A stretch of 56,877 nt of DNA from Candidatus Cloacimonadota bacterium (GCA_019454875.1 JACFNL010000007.1:1-56877), one strand, 5' to 3'. Shown: positions 17,842-26,420, numbered from the stretch's first letter. Program-made: numbers and translations. Notes: a model not told the origin generated them from the letters alone.

Positions 17842-18978
17842 ATGAGGCTTGAAAGTTTTAGTCACCTGGCTTTGCAGCAAAATATGCAGGAGTTGGGACT
17901 GACAGAAGAGATACTTGCAAGTAAGTGTAAGCTAAAGCCCGAGGCGGTTCGTGGTTTGCTGACAGGAACGGTCAAACCCAAGTTAGCTCAGGCAGCAGAA
18001 CTGTGTTCCGTTCTGAATGTGGATCTGGATCAAATACAGGCAACCCAAGTGTGTAAACCAGAGTTGGTCAAGATTTCATTTCGTCGTTTGGGAACTAGCG
18101 AGGCACTGGGTTACAGAGCCAGGTGGGAAATCAGACAGGCCCAAAGACTACGAGATACCTACCTTCGTTTGTATTCCAACCATCAGGATCAACAAAAATT
18201 TGATTTGAAACGAGGTAAAACCATTGAAGAGTCTGCCAGATTGTATCGCGAGCAATGGCAGTGGGTTGACTTGCGAAATCAAACTCTAAAAAAGTATAAA
18301 GACAAGCCAGATTCAGTGGGTAGAGAACTTTTTCTAAGAGCAAGGCTTTTTATAGAAAAACTTGGAGTACTGACATTTACGACCAATTATCATCATGCAC
18401 ACAAAATACCGCTTTCAGAATTTAGGGGGCTTTTAATAGAGCATCAGCAATTTCCCGTGATTCTAATCAACTATCATGATCATTGGGCGGCTAAACTATT
18501 TACCCTACTCCATGAATTTGCTCATCTTTTGTACCATGATAAGTCAGATGACCAATCCACTGAAAAGGACTGTAATCATTTTGCAGCCGAGTTTCTGATA
18601 CCTGTGGATGAGTTAATCTCGTTTTACTCCAGCAATAATGATGTTTCGGTAGATTCAGTTGCCATTCGATTTGGTGTCAGTCGCTATTGTGCTGCTTATG
18701 CCATGTATCGAGTCAAAAAGCTAACCGAATCTGAGTTGAATGAAATTCGGATTCAATCGTCATTGTATAAAAAATCGAAACAGCCAAATTCTGGGGGGGG
18801 CCAACATAGCTATAGAAATCAGCTTTTGGCTACCAGTCCCAGTATCTGGCAGTTTGCCTTGACGGCCTTTGAGCAGGGAATTATAGGTCCGACGACCTAT
18901 TCGGAATTGACAGGTTTTCCGGTGGATACCAGTTTGGATCAGGTTAGTAGTTTCCAGGTGAGGGATCAATGGCAGTAG
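17842..18978 (+). CDS. XRE-family regulator with ImmA/IrrE-type zinc peptidase domain
   Basis: A 378-residue protein. Residues about 10-65 are an XRE helix-turn-helix and residues about 190-290 a zinc metallopeptidase with HEFAH (His224, Glu225, His228) and a distal glutamate in HFAAEFL. Proteins of this type cleave repressors or antitoxins and act as stress switches. The ATG at 17842 is chosen over the GTG at 17803 because GGGAGG sits 8 bp upstream. A run of eight G residues (18793-18800) lies in frame near the C-terminus; slippage there would alter the last 60 or so residues. The stop overlaps the next gene by 10 bp. The partner it cleaves may be the HTH protein at 14431-14889 or hipB, but that is inference. 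Confidence 0.85.
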   Translation: MRLESFSHLALQQNMQELGLTEEILASKCKLKPEAVRGLLTGTVKPKLAQAAELCSVLNVDLDQIQATQVCKPELVKISFRRLGTSEALGYRARWEIRQAQRLRDTYLRLYSNHQDQQKFDLKRGKTIEESARLYREQWQWVDLRNQTLKKYKDKPDSVGRELFLRARLFIEKLGVLTFTTNYHHAHKIPLSEFRGLLIEHQQFPVILINYHDHWAAKLFTLLHEFAHLLYHDKSDDQSTEKDCNHFAAEFLIPVDELISFYSSNNDVSVDSVAIRFGVSRYCAAYAMYRVKKLTESELNEIRIQSSLYKKSKQPNSGGGQHSYRNQLLATSPSIWQFALTAFEQGIIGPTTYSELTGFPVDTSLDQVSSFQVRDQWQ

Positions 18979-19427
18979 TATTAACCCGTCTTTTCCTTTC
19001 CGATACCTTTTTGCATAACTATCCCCTTGGTGTATTTGAAAGCCTGAGCAATAAAACTCTGGAGGGCCTAAAAGATAAAAGTTTAATTTTGTCTCTCAAG
19101 GTATACCAGGAAACCCAAATCGAGGCATTAAAGCAGATTAAATTGGACAATTGGAAAGTTACCCCGTACCTGAACTTTCTTAATCAATGTGAGAAATTCA
19201 GTTTTGATTTGAATCAGGATCCTGCAAATGTCAGACGCTTAATGGATTCTTACAGAACCTCATCTCTAAAAGTGACGGAGGCTCTGGCAGAAGTCATTTG
19301 TTTTGCCAATTCCAATGGGGACACCAAAATCGCTATGGGTAAGGATACTGCCGAGTTTGGAAAAAACATCAATGGCATGTTGATTCGTGCCCCGGATGTC
19401 TTTAAGCATTTGGAGTGGCGAATTTAG
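18969..19427 (+). CDS. Unknown protein, possibly PIN-like
   Basis: A 152-residue protein coupled to the XRE/ImmA gene by a 10-bp overlap. I do not recognise the family with certainty. An acidic residue in the first strand (TRLFLSDTFL) and a C-terminal pattern (GKDTAEFGKNINGMLIRAPDVFKHL) recall the edges of PIN ribonuclease domains, where an aspartate sits near each end. Proteins beside HTH/ImmA proteins are often the toxin of a pair, which fits. No signal peptide or membrane segment is present. It is followed 2 bp later by the AAA ATPase. Confidence 0.7.
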   Translation: MAVVLTRLFLSDTFLHNYPLGVFESLSNKTLEGLKDKSLILSLKVYQETQIEALKQIKLDNWKVTPYLNFLNQCEKFSFDLNQDPANVRRLMDSYRTSSLKVTEALAEVICFANSNGDTKIAMGKDTAEFGKNINGMLIRAPDVFKHLEWRI

Positions 19428-19429
19428 TC

Positions 19430-20377
19430 ATGGCAACTCCAGAATATATCAAGTCATTGATCCGCTCTCACTCCAGCAAGGAGCCAGAGAGGTTTTATAC
19501 TATTGCCTTACAGCTTGCTGCTCATGAGGCAAGGCAGGGCCATCAGGTATTGGCTCAGGAGATTCGCCAGATTGTAGAGGCCGAACGCAAAAAGAACGCC
19601 AGCAATGTGATTCCCTTCCCTGTGGATTTGAAGGGTATGATACAACAGGTTTTTCCCGACGACAGAAAAAATACCCTGATTTTGCCCAATGAACTACTGC
19701 AAAGAATTGAGCAGGTGATTCACGAATACTTACAAAGAGACAAATTAAAGTCCCACGGTTTGATTCATCGCAAAAAGCTACTGCTTCTTGGCCCTCCGGG
19801 AACAGGAAAAACCATGACAGCTCGGGTTTTGGCGAAGGAATTGGACTTGCCATTACATATTGTTCAGGTAGATCGCCTGATGACGAGATACATGGGAGAA
19901 ACCAGTGCCAAACTCAGACAAATATTTGATTTGATGCAAACTCAACCAGGGGTCTATTTGTTTGATGAATTTGATGCCATTGGTGGAAACCGGGCCTCTG
20001 ATTCTGATGTTGGGGAAATGCGCCGGGTAGTCAGTGCGTTTTTACAGTTTATTGAAAACGAAGACTCGGACAATCTGATCCTAGGAGCATCAAACAATCA
20101 AAAACTTTTAGACCCGGCCATGTTTCGGCGTTTTGATGATATTCTGTCTTACAATATCCCGACTGGTGAGGAAGCGAAACGCCTGATATCGGACACATTA
20201 AATATTTATATGGCACCCAATTTTGCCTGGAAAACTGTTTTATCCAAGGCTATAGGCCTAAGTCATGCCGACATTGTTATGGCCTGTAAAGATGCTTTGA
20301 AGTCAGCTATTCTTGCCGATGTAAATCTCATAAAGCCCACTGACCTTATCCGATTTCTGACCCAAAGACAAAAATGA
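19430..20377 (+). CDS. AAA-family ATPase
   Basis: A 315-residue AAA protein. Walker A is GPPGTGKT (121-128), Walker B is YLFDEFDAI (Asp179 onwards), sensor 1 is GASNNQ (about 219-224) and an arginine-finger pair is in FRRFDD (Arg233/234). The N-terminal segment (IRSHSSKEPERFY, then IALQLAAHEARQGH) resembles AAA ATPases that are usually paired with a subtilisin-like (S8) protease in defence islands; no S8 gene is in this window. The ATG at 19430 is preferred to the GTG at 19415, which lies inside the preceding gene. It is 25 bp before the DUF499 gene and probably in the same operon. Confidence 0.85.
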   Translation: MATPEYIKSLIRSHSSKEPERFYTIALQLAAHEARQGHQVLAQEIRQIVEAERKKNASNVIPFPVDLKGMIQQVFPDDRKNTLILPNELLQRIEQVIHEYLQRDKLKSHGLIHRKKLLLLGPPGTGKTMTARVLAKELDLPLHIVQVDRLMTRYMGETSAKLRQIFDLMQTQPGVYLFDEFDAIGGNRASDSDVGEMRRVVSAFLQFIENEDSDNLILGASNNQKLLDPAMFRRFDDILSYNIPTGEEAKRLISDTLNIYMAPNFAWKTVLSKAIGLSHADIVMACKDALKSAILADVNLIKPTDLIRFLTQRQK

Positions 20378-20402
20378 GCCGCTCTAGACCTAAGGAGTTT
20401 CT

Positions 20403-23400
20403 ATGGCATTATCCAACTCAGAGCGAATTTATAAAGCACTAGATCACCTAAGAGTTGGCTTGTCGCCTTTTGTTTTGACTCAGCTTCAGCAAAAACTAGG
20501 TGATCGGTGGAACGAAGATCTAAAGACCGTAATTCGGGATTTACCTACTCTGGATTTGCGAGAAGACGGAAGTATCGGGGATGTCGCACTGATCCTCAAA
20601 ATCATGAAGGTTGGTTTTGCAGATTTTTTTCAATCCGTGCTTGGGGTGGGAATCCGGGTGTTTGTTTTTGAGTGTGCCGATATCAGGAATCGCTTTGCAC
20701 ATCAGGAGGTTTTTTCCCATGATGATACCTGGAGGGCTTTGGATACAATCCAGAGACTTTTGACAGCGGTTGGAGCAGGTAAAGAGAAAGATGCTGTGGC
20801 TGATTTGAAGGAATCCTTGTTTGCTGTAAGCATGAGAGAAAAAATTCGCTCTGTGGAACGCAAGGAAAAGAAGGAAGAAAGTCCTAGTTTTTTAGGTTTA
20901 CTCCCCTGGCGTGAGGTGATTACTCCGCAAAAAGATGTGATAGAAGGAACCTTTAAGCAGGCTGAATTTGCAGCCGATCTGGATGAAGTGTTTCGCAACC
21001 GGGCCAAATCAGAATACCAGGATCCGATTGAATTTTTTCAAAGAACCTATTTAACCCGTGGCCTGAAGACAATTCTTAAAGCTGCTTTATTAAGGCTTAG
21101 TAAAAGCGGAGGCGACCCAGTCGTGGAGCTTCAAACCCGTTTTGGAGGTGGCAAAACCCATAGTATGATTGCATTGTATCATCTGGCTCGTTCTTCCTCA
21201 GAATTGCAGGCATTGCCCGGCTTAGAGGACTTGCTTCAGGAAACCGGAATTCAAAAGCTTAATAAGGTAAATTGCGCAATTATCACGGGCAATCAATACG
21301 GGCCAAATCAGGTTTACACCATGTCCGATGGTACCAAGGTAAAGACTCTATGGGGGCTAATGGCCTGGCAGCTTGGGGGAGTGGATGGCTACCAGATTAT
21401 TCAAGGCAGTGATGAAAGCGCGACTTCTCCTGGCAAAGAAGAACTTCAGGAGCTTTTACAGAAGTTTAATCCCAATCTCATCATGATGGATGAGCTAGTT
21501 ACTTATTTTCGCCAGTTGCCAGAAGATCAAAAACTTAGTGGCGGGACTCTGGATTCCGCTGCCACATTTTTGCAATCATTGTCCGAAGCTGTAAAAAACA
21601 CCCCAGGTTCTATGATGATTGCCTCATTACCAGCCTCAGAAATTGAGGTAGGTGGCACAAATGGAGCGAGGGTTTTAGAAAGACTTCAAAATGTTTTACG
21701 CCGGGTGCATGTAAGCTGGAGTCCGGCCGCTGAAGATGAAACTTATGAAATTATTCGGCGGCGATTGTTCGGTGCTCTCAGTTCTGAAGGGCAAGCCCGA
21801 GCTGATTCTGTGATCAAGAAGTTTGTGGAACATTACCGTGAGCATCAGAATCAGTTACCATCAGATATATTGCAGGTTGATTACCGGGAATTAATGAGTC
21901 GCTGTTATCCGATTCACCCCGAAGTTTTTGATAAACTTTATAAAAAGTGGTCCTCAATTGATCGTTTCCAGCAGACCCGTGGGGTTTTAAGGTTCATGGC
22001 CAATGTGATTCATGAACTATGGGATAGCGATGACAAAAGCCCCCTGATTATGCCTGGTCAGATTCCCTTTTCCGAACCAAAAATCAGAGATAACATAACG
22101 GGTTACATGGAGGATAACTGGAAGCCTGTTTTGGATAGTGATGTGGATGGAAGTAATTCCACAGCCAAAAAGATTGATAACAGCTTTTCCCAATTTGGGG
22201 CCTACCATCTGGTAAGGCGAATTGCTCGAACGATTCTTTTAGGATCCGCGCCTGTACAGAACAACCGAGGAATAACCTTTGAGGAAATATGCCTTGGAAC
22301 CTCAATTCCACCACAAAAGATTCCCCAGATACGGGATGCATTAAGCACTCTGTTACAGGAGGCGACTTATCTTTACAAGGAAAATGATCATCACTACTTT
22401 GATACCAAGGCTTCACTGAATCGCACAGCCCAGGACATGGCCCGGAATCTCAGACCAGAAGAGGTGGAGTTTTCTATTCTTGATTTGCTTCAGCCCAAAA
22501 AACAGGGCAGTGGATTTGCTGCTGTACAGGTTTTGCGTCCGGGAACAGAAGTGCCAGACGAAATGCGTTTAAGGTTAATCATTTTGCCCCCATCTGCCCC
22601 CCATAGCAGATCCGCTGGTCCGGCCTCAGAACTTGCTGCAAAAATATTGAAGTTTCGTGGCAGTACTCACAGGGAATTTCAAAATTGCCTGGTATTTTTG
22701 GCGGCCGATCCAGGAGAAGTGAAGGATCTGTATTCACTTGTGAGCCAAAGGATGGCTTGGAAAGCTCTGCTTGATCAAAAAAATGAAAGGGATTTGACTC
22801 AGTCTCAATCCCGTATGGTGGAATTGCGTTTACGCGAATTGGATTCAACCATCCCTCCAAAAATTCTTAGCACCTGGTGCCACATTTTATACCCTCAACC
22901 CGATCAAGGAACTGAGATGCGTTTTGACTCGGTAAAAACACGAATGGGGGATTCTTTGGAATCGAGGACTTATCTGGCTCTCAAGGACGAGGATCTTTTG
23001 GCTCCTGCTTTGGGGTTTTCAATCCTTGAGAATGAAATCTACAAAAACAATCTTTGCCGGGGAGAGAGTTTTATTGAACTTTCCCGCCTGTTTCGTGACT
23101 ACTGCTCCTTTCCCTACCTGCGCCGCATCAATTCTGAAGAGACTCTTTTGCACTCTATAGATTCCTATTATAGAGATCCTCAGAATGCAGAAGGGGTTTG
23201 GGTCTATGCTTCCAGCCGCAACCATGACGGAAGTTTTGAAGGCATCAAAGTACAGTTTGGTCAGGGATTATCCGTGCGTTCTCTGAGTGGTTATCTTGTA
23301 AAACGCGAAGCAGTTCATTCAGCAATTGAGACCCTTCTAAATCCAGTCCAATCCATGCGGCATGAACCATCAAATCAGGAAACAAGGCCAAGCACAGAGT

Positions 23401-23684
23401 TTAATCAGCCTTCCGTGCAGCGAATGGAACCAATTCCCCCTAAACAGGAGATACAGAATCCCCGTAACTTCCGCACATCATTTGATGTCAAGGCAGAAAA
23501 ATTGGCTTCACTTTCCCGTCAGATTGCGGAAGAAATCCTGCCTCATCTGTTAAACGATGGTGCTGACATCAACATATATATTGAGATTGAGGCCCGTACG
23601 CCCAAGGGTTTTAGTCAGGAAACTAACCGTGTAGTCACTGAAAACACCAAGGTTCTTGGTGCAAAGACTTTGGAAATTGTGTAG
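20403..23684 (+). CDS. HEPN-DUF499 ATPase (BrxC/PglY-like)
   Basis: A 1093-residue ATPase. Residues 1-125 look like a Swt1-type HEPN domain with the R-x4-H ribonuclease motif intact (Arg95 to His100, RNRFAH). Residues from about 180 form the DUF499 P-loop ATPase: Walker A FGGGKTH (247-253) and Walker B MMDEL (Asp363, Glu364). The C-terminal part is long, ending in a linker rich in Pro and Gln (about 980-1010) and a short folded tail. DUF499 ATPases are the BrxC/PglY component of BREX. AAGGAG is just upstream of the ATG. The HEPN domain suggests that this ATPase can itself act on RNA when the system is triggered; that is inference. Confidence 0.88.
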   Translation: MALSNSERIYKALDHLRVGLSPFVLTQLQQKLGDRWNEDLKTVIRDLPTLDLREDGSIGDVALILKIMKVGFADFFQSVLGVGIRVFVFECADIRNRFAHQEVFSHDDTWRALDTIQRLLTAVGAGKEKDAVADLKESLFAVSMREKIRSVERKEKKEESPSFLGLLPWREVITPQKDVIEGTFKQAEFAADLDEVFRNRAKSEYQDPIEFFQRTYLTRGLKTILKAALLRLSKSGGDPVVELQTRFGGGKTHSMIALYHLARSSSELQALPGLEDLLQETGIQKLNKVNCAIITGNQYGPNQVYTMSDGTKVKTLWGLMAWQLGGVDGYQIIQGSDESATSPGKEELQELLQKFNPNLIMMDELVTYFRQLPEDQKLSGGTLDSAATFLQSLSEAVKNTPGSMMIASLPASEIEVGGTNGARVLERLQNVLRRVHVSWSPAAEDETYEIIRRRLFGALSSEGQARADSVIKKFVEHYREHQNQLPSDILQVDYRELMSRCYPIHPEVFDKLYKKWSSIDRFQQTRGVLRFMANVIHELWDSDDKSPLIMPGQIPFSEPKIRDNITGYMEDNWKPVLDSDVDGSNSTAKKIDNSFSQFGAYHLVRRIARTILLGSAPVQNNRGITFEEICLGTSIPPQKIPQIRDALSTLLQEATYLYKENDHHYFDTKASLNRTAQDMARNLRPEEVEFSILDLLQPKKQGSGFAAVQVLRPGTEVPDEMRLRLIILPPSAPHSRSAGPASELAAKILKFRGSTHREFQNCLVFLAADPGEVKDLYSLVSQRMAWKALLDQKNERDLTQSQSRMVELRLRELDSTIPPKILSTWCHILYPQPDQGTEMRFDSVKTRMGDSLESRTYLALKDEDLLAPALGFSILENEIYKNNLCRGESFIELSRLFRDYCSFPYLRRINSEETLLHSIDSYYRDPQNAEGVWVYASSRNHDGSFEGIKVQFGQGLSVRSLSGYLVKREAVHSAIETLLNPVQSMRHEPSNQETRPSTEFNQPSVQRMEPIPPKQEIQNPRNFRTSFDVKAEKLASLSRQIAEEILPHLLNDGADINIYIEIEARTPKGFSQETNRVVTENTKVLGAKTLEIV

Positions 23685-23712
23685 GCTTTACACAAAAATC
23701 AAAAATTGTTTT

Positions 23713-24663
23713 ATGAATCATGAATTTGTCTGTGATCACCTGGGGCTTGATGTAAAAAGCCTGGAACATTCCCTGTCATCTTCATCTGATGTGTTTCGTG
23801 TACGGCTGGCAGGTCGTGATTCGGTTTTAAAATCCACCCGTTCCCCAATCCGACATGCCAGGCATCTGGCACAGTGGCTTCGTCGGCTTCAGCACAGTGG
23901 CGTTAGTGTAGTTGCGCCCATTGAGTTGGGCATGGACAATCCATTTGGAGAAAATGACTGTTATGTGGTGTATCCCTTCATCAAGGGCCGCACGCCTACA
24001 GACTCATTGGAAGATTATTTTCTTAGTGGTCAACTTTTGGGGAGTATCTGGCAGTCAGAACCTCATCCTGGTTTAGTCGAATACAGGTTCACCGATTTTT
24101 CTGAAGGGATCGATGGTGTGCTTGAAGATCTTGAAATCCTCAAACAAAGAGGGCGGATCTGTTCTGAGGCGGAACACTCGATTCTTGAGATGGCTGGCAA
24201 AGTATCGGATCTGGTTTCCAGTCTGGTTGATGCAGAGCTTCCCCGTTGTGGCGCAGTCTGGGACTACAAGGCGGCAAATCTTGTGTTTCATGAGGACAAA
24301 CCAGTATTGATTGATCCAGACAGTTGTGGTTATCTACCGCGAATTCTGGATCTGGCCCTGGCATTTTTGCTCTGGCCCAATGATTGCCCCACTCTTGCAG
24401 GGCGATTGCCTGATGTTAAGCAGTGGCAAAGTTTTCATGCGGGTCTTTTAGAGGCTAATGTGGTGCTGTCAGATCTGGAATGGCAATTGATGGATTCGGC
24501 ACTACAGTTAATGTTTCTGGATGAGGCTCTGTATCTTCTGGTAAACGATGAAGCAGGATTTCAGAATCCACGGCAATGCTTATACCTTCAGGATTTAATC
24601 AGGTTGGCAAAAGATGGCTGTAAATACCCCGTGAGTCAAGCAGAATCGAGCCATCTAGGATAG
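23713..24663 (+). CDS. APH/choline-kinase-like phosphotransferase
   Basis: A 316-residue protein of the aminoglycoside phosphotransferase fold. The nucleotide-binding strand contains SVLKST. The catalytic loop is Asp184 to Asn189 (WDYKAAN), with a Trp where the family usually has a Gly or neighbouring His. The metal-binding Asp201 is in LIDPDS. The substrate is not predictable. It follows the DUF499 gene after 28 bp, so it may be part of the defence operon. The ATG at 23713 is preferred to a start at 23656 that would overlap DUF499. No clear Shine-Dalgarno is seen. Confidence 0.75.
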   Translation: MNHEFVCDHLGLDVKSLEHSLSSSSDVFRVRLAGRDSVLKSTRSPIRHARHLAQWLRRLQHSGVSVVAPIELGMDNPFGENDCYVVYPFIKGRTPTDSLEDYFLSGQLLGSIWQSEPHPGLVEYRFTDFSEGIDGVLEDLEILKQRGRICSEAEHSILEMAGKVSDLVSSLVDAELPRCGAVWDYKAANLVFHEDKPVLIDPDSCGYLPRILDLALAFLLWPNDCPTLAGRLPDVKQWQSFHAGLLEANVVLSDLEWQLMDSALQLMFLDEALYLLVNDEAGFQNPRQCLYLQDLIRLAKDGCKYPVSQAESSHLG

Positions 24664-24671
24664 CCGTATTT

Positions 24672-25016
24672 TCACAAAAAAATTTCTCTGGATCGATGTC
24701 GGCCAATCCACCGGGCTGTTTTATGCTCTGATGCTTGAAGTTTCAAAGCCAGTTTCTGAGCAGCCTGATTGAGGTGCTGGTTTCTTTTTCAAACTCAGGT
24801 TCTCGCAAAACCCAGTCATAAACCATTTTGGTTGCCAGAGGAGAGTATTTTACCAGATGGCAGACAAATGAATCGGTAATGTGCCAGGAATTTGAAAGGG
24901 TTTCATTCGAAGATTTGACATCTGCAATCCGTATGGCAATTTCTCTTAAATCATTATCTTTGGTAGCCCAGAGTTTTTATCTGCTCCATAACTTCCAAAA
25001 CAGTCCATTTCTGCAT
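24672..25016 (-). pseudogene. Decayed AlkD-like DNA alkylation repair gene
   Basis: This 627-bp gap has no intact gene but holds a broken one on the minus strand. From the ATG at 25016 the frame reads MQKWTVLEVMEQIKTLG and then stops. A second frame gives LWATKDNDLREIAIRIADV, then SWHITDSFVCHLVKYSPLA and YDWVLREPEFEK. A third gives LNQAAQKLALKLQASEH and then TARWIGRHRSRE. In that order they match the start, middle and end of AlkD-type HEAT-repeat DNA glycosylases. At least two frameshifts and internal loss of roughly half the gene are needed (345 bp against about 700). The remaining 25017-25240 shows nothing I can support. Confidence 0.55.
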
Positions 25017-25247
25017 AGAGGTTCACATCCTTTGTTAGTTGCGGGCCTTCTTCGGGATTGTTGATGGAGACATGTTATCATTGCACGAAGATTATAATCG
25101 GGCCCTATCAGAATCAGACAAACTGGCCCAAGCTACCCCAGTCCGAAATATCGCTTAAGCAATAAAGGGCGTGGGTGGTTTAAAGAGCATAGGATAAAAT
25201 CTGGTTTGTGATACGATTCTCGAGCTTGAGCACACTCACAAATAATA

Positions 25248-25291
25248 CTATAATATTAATTAACCGATAAAAATTAGGATTAATAATATAG
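25248..25291. promoter_or_regulatory. Operator-like inverted repeat upstream of XRE gene
   Basis: CTATAATATTAAT (25248-25260) is mirrored by ATTAATAATATAG (25279-25291), 13 bp each with one mismatch and an 18-bp spacer. The second arm ends on the GTG start codon of the XRE-like gene. This is the usual layout for an autoregulating antitoxin. Confidence 0.5.
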
Positions 25292-25515
25292 TGATATTAC
25301 TTATAACCCCATCCAAGGCACAAAAAATACTGGCTGAAAATACCCGTTTGCAACGGTTGGATCAGGAGTTGACCCAGGAAGGGCTGGCTTTGCGTTCTGG
25401 AGTGCCTTTAGCGACTTTGCGCAAGTTTGAGCAAAAAGGCATCATTTCATTCTCAATTGATGAAGTGGTAAAGGCCAATACCAAGGTGGCCCGCAAAAGA
25501 GGTCGTCGTAAATGA
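25291..25515 (+). CDS. Truncated XRE-family (HipB-like) antitoxin
   Basis: A 74-residue HTH protein starting with GTG. Residues 1-50 follow the XRE family that begins MILL and reads through TQEGLALRSGVPLATLRKFEQKG. From there it jumps directly to SFSIDEVVKANTKV and a basic tail that end intact family members, so about 30 central residues appear deleted. The deletion is in frame. It keeps the first helices but lacks the last part of the fold, so it may be inactive. The gap after it (25516-25597) contains another fragment in a third frame (WPDLAKNIEQIRKHIKA) that I cannot name. Confidence 0.6.
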   Translation: MILLITPSKAQKILAENTRLQRLDQELTQEGLALRSGVPLATLRKFEQKGIISFSIDEVVKANTKVARKRGRRK

Positions 25516-25597
25516 AATCAAAGCGGAGAAACCCTTTCCAAATGGCCAGATCTTGCCAAAAATATTGAGCAGATCAGAAAACACATCAAGGCTTAAG

Positions 25598-26008
25598 ATG
25601 GATTATAATCAAGAGATGCAGACAAAGGTTGTTTCACTTCTTCAGGCCAAGCTTCCTAAACTGATGGCCATTTACGCCTTTGGCAGTCGAACCCAAAACA
25701 CGGCTTCAGATGATAGCGATTTGGATTTGGCTGTTTTGGTGGAAGGGTACGCGGAGCCATTGCCTCTTTGGGAGCTTTCCAATCAGTTAGCCGATCTGGT
25801 TTTATGCTCCGTGGATCTTCTGGATTTTCGGGCCGCCTCTACGGTAATGCAATATCAGATTCTTATGTCAGGCCAACGATGGTGGGCAGCGGATTCCCGA
25901 GCTTCCATTTATGAGGCTTTTGTATTGAGCCAAAAGACTAGTCTGGATGAGGCCAGGGCTGATCTTCTAAAAGATATTCAGAAGCGAGGAAGCATTTATG
26001 GCAGATGA
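25598..26008 (+). CDS. mntA: MntA-like nucleotidyltransferase antitoxin
   Basis: A 136-residue minimal nucleotidyltransferase with the family signature G-S-x10-D-x-D complete (Gly29-Ser30, Asp41, Asp43). MntA antitoxins add AMP to a tyrosine of the partner HepT and so block it. The ATG at 25598 is preferred to 25553 because AAGG lies 6 bp upstream and the extra residues are not part of the fold. It overlaps hepT by 11 bp, the typical coupling of this pair. Confidence 0.88.
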   Translation: MDYNQEMQTKVVSLLQAKLPKLMAIYAFGSRTQNTASDDSDLDLAVLVEGYAEPLPLWELSNQLADLVLCSVDLLDFRAASTVMQYQILMSGQRWWAADSRASIYEAFVLSQKTSLDEARADLLKDIQKRGSIYGR

Positions 26009-26420
26009 TGTGCTTTTAAATAAGGCGGCGACCATTGAACGCTGTGTTTTTAGAGTCAGAGAAGAATATGCCAAAAATCCGACGGGGTTTGCCAAAAACT
26101 ACACTCATCAGGATGCTGCCATTCTCAATATTCAAAGAGCCTGTGAAGCGGCTTTGGATATGGGGCAGCATTTGATTCGCAGAGAAAAACTGGGCATTCC
26201 CCAAAGTTCTCGCGATATTTTTACACTTCTTTATCAGAGTGGCTGGATCGATGCTGAACTATCTGAAGTCTTAAAACGCATGGTCGGATTTCGTAACATT
26301 GCGGTTCATGATTATGAAAGCCTGCAACTACCCATCCTTGAAAACATCATTCAGAATCATCTGGAGGATTTTTTAAGCTTTAGCCGTGTGGTACTGCTAA
26401 AGGACGCTCAGAAACCGTGA
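25998..26420 (+). CDS. hepT: HepT-like HEPN ribonuclease toxin
   Basis: A 140-residue HEPN toxin with the R-x4-H-x-Y motif intact (Arg99, His104, Tyr106; RNIAVHDY). The Tyr is the residue modified by the MntA partner. HepT cleaves RNA, including tRNA in characterised cases. It is the last gene of the island; the next gene is on the opposite strand and its end is 81 bp away. Confidence 0.88.
   Translation: MADDVLLNKAATIERCVFRVREEYAKNPTGFAKNYTHQDAAILNIQRACEAALDMGQHLIRREKLGIPQSSRDIFTLLYQSGWIDAELSEVLKRMVGFRNIAVHDYESLQLPILENIIQNHLEDFLSFSRVVLLKDAQKP

Noticed and set aside
24828..25064. 78-codon plus-strand frame
   Set aside because: The opposite strand in this region carries AlkD-like fragments, so this is a shadow.
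25072..25158. 28-codon plus-strand frame beginning MLSLHEDYNRALSE
   Set aside because: No ribosome-binding site and no recognisable family; probably a remnant.
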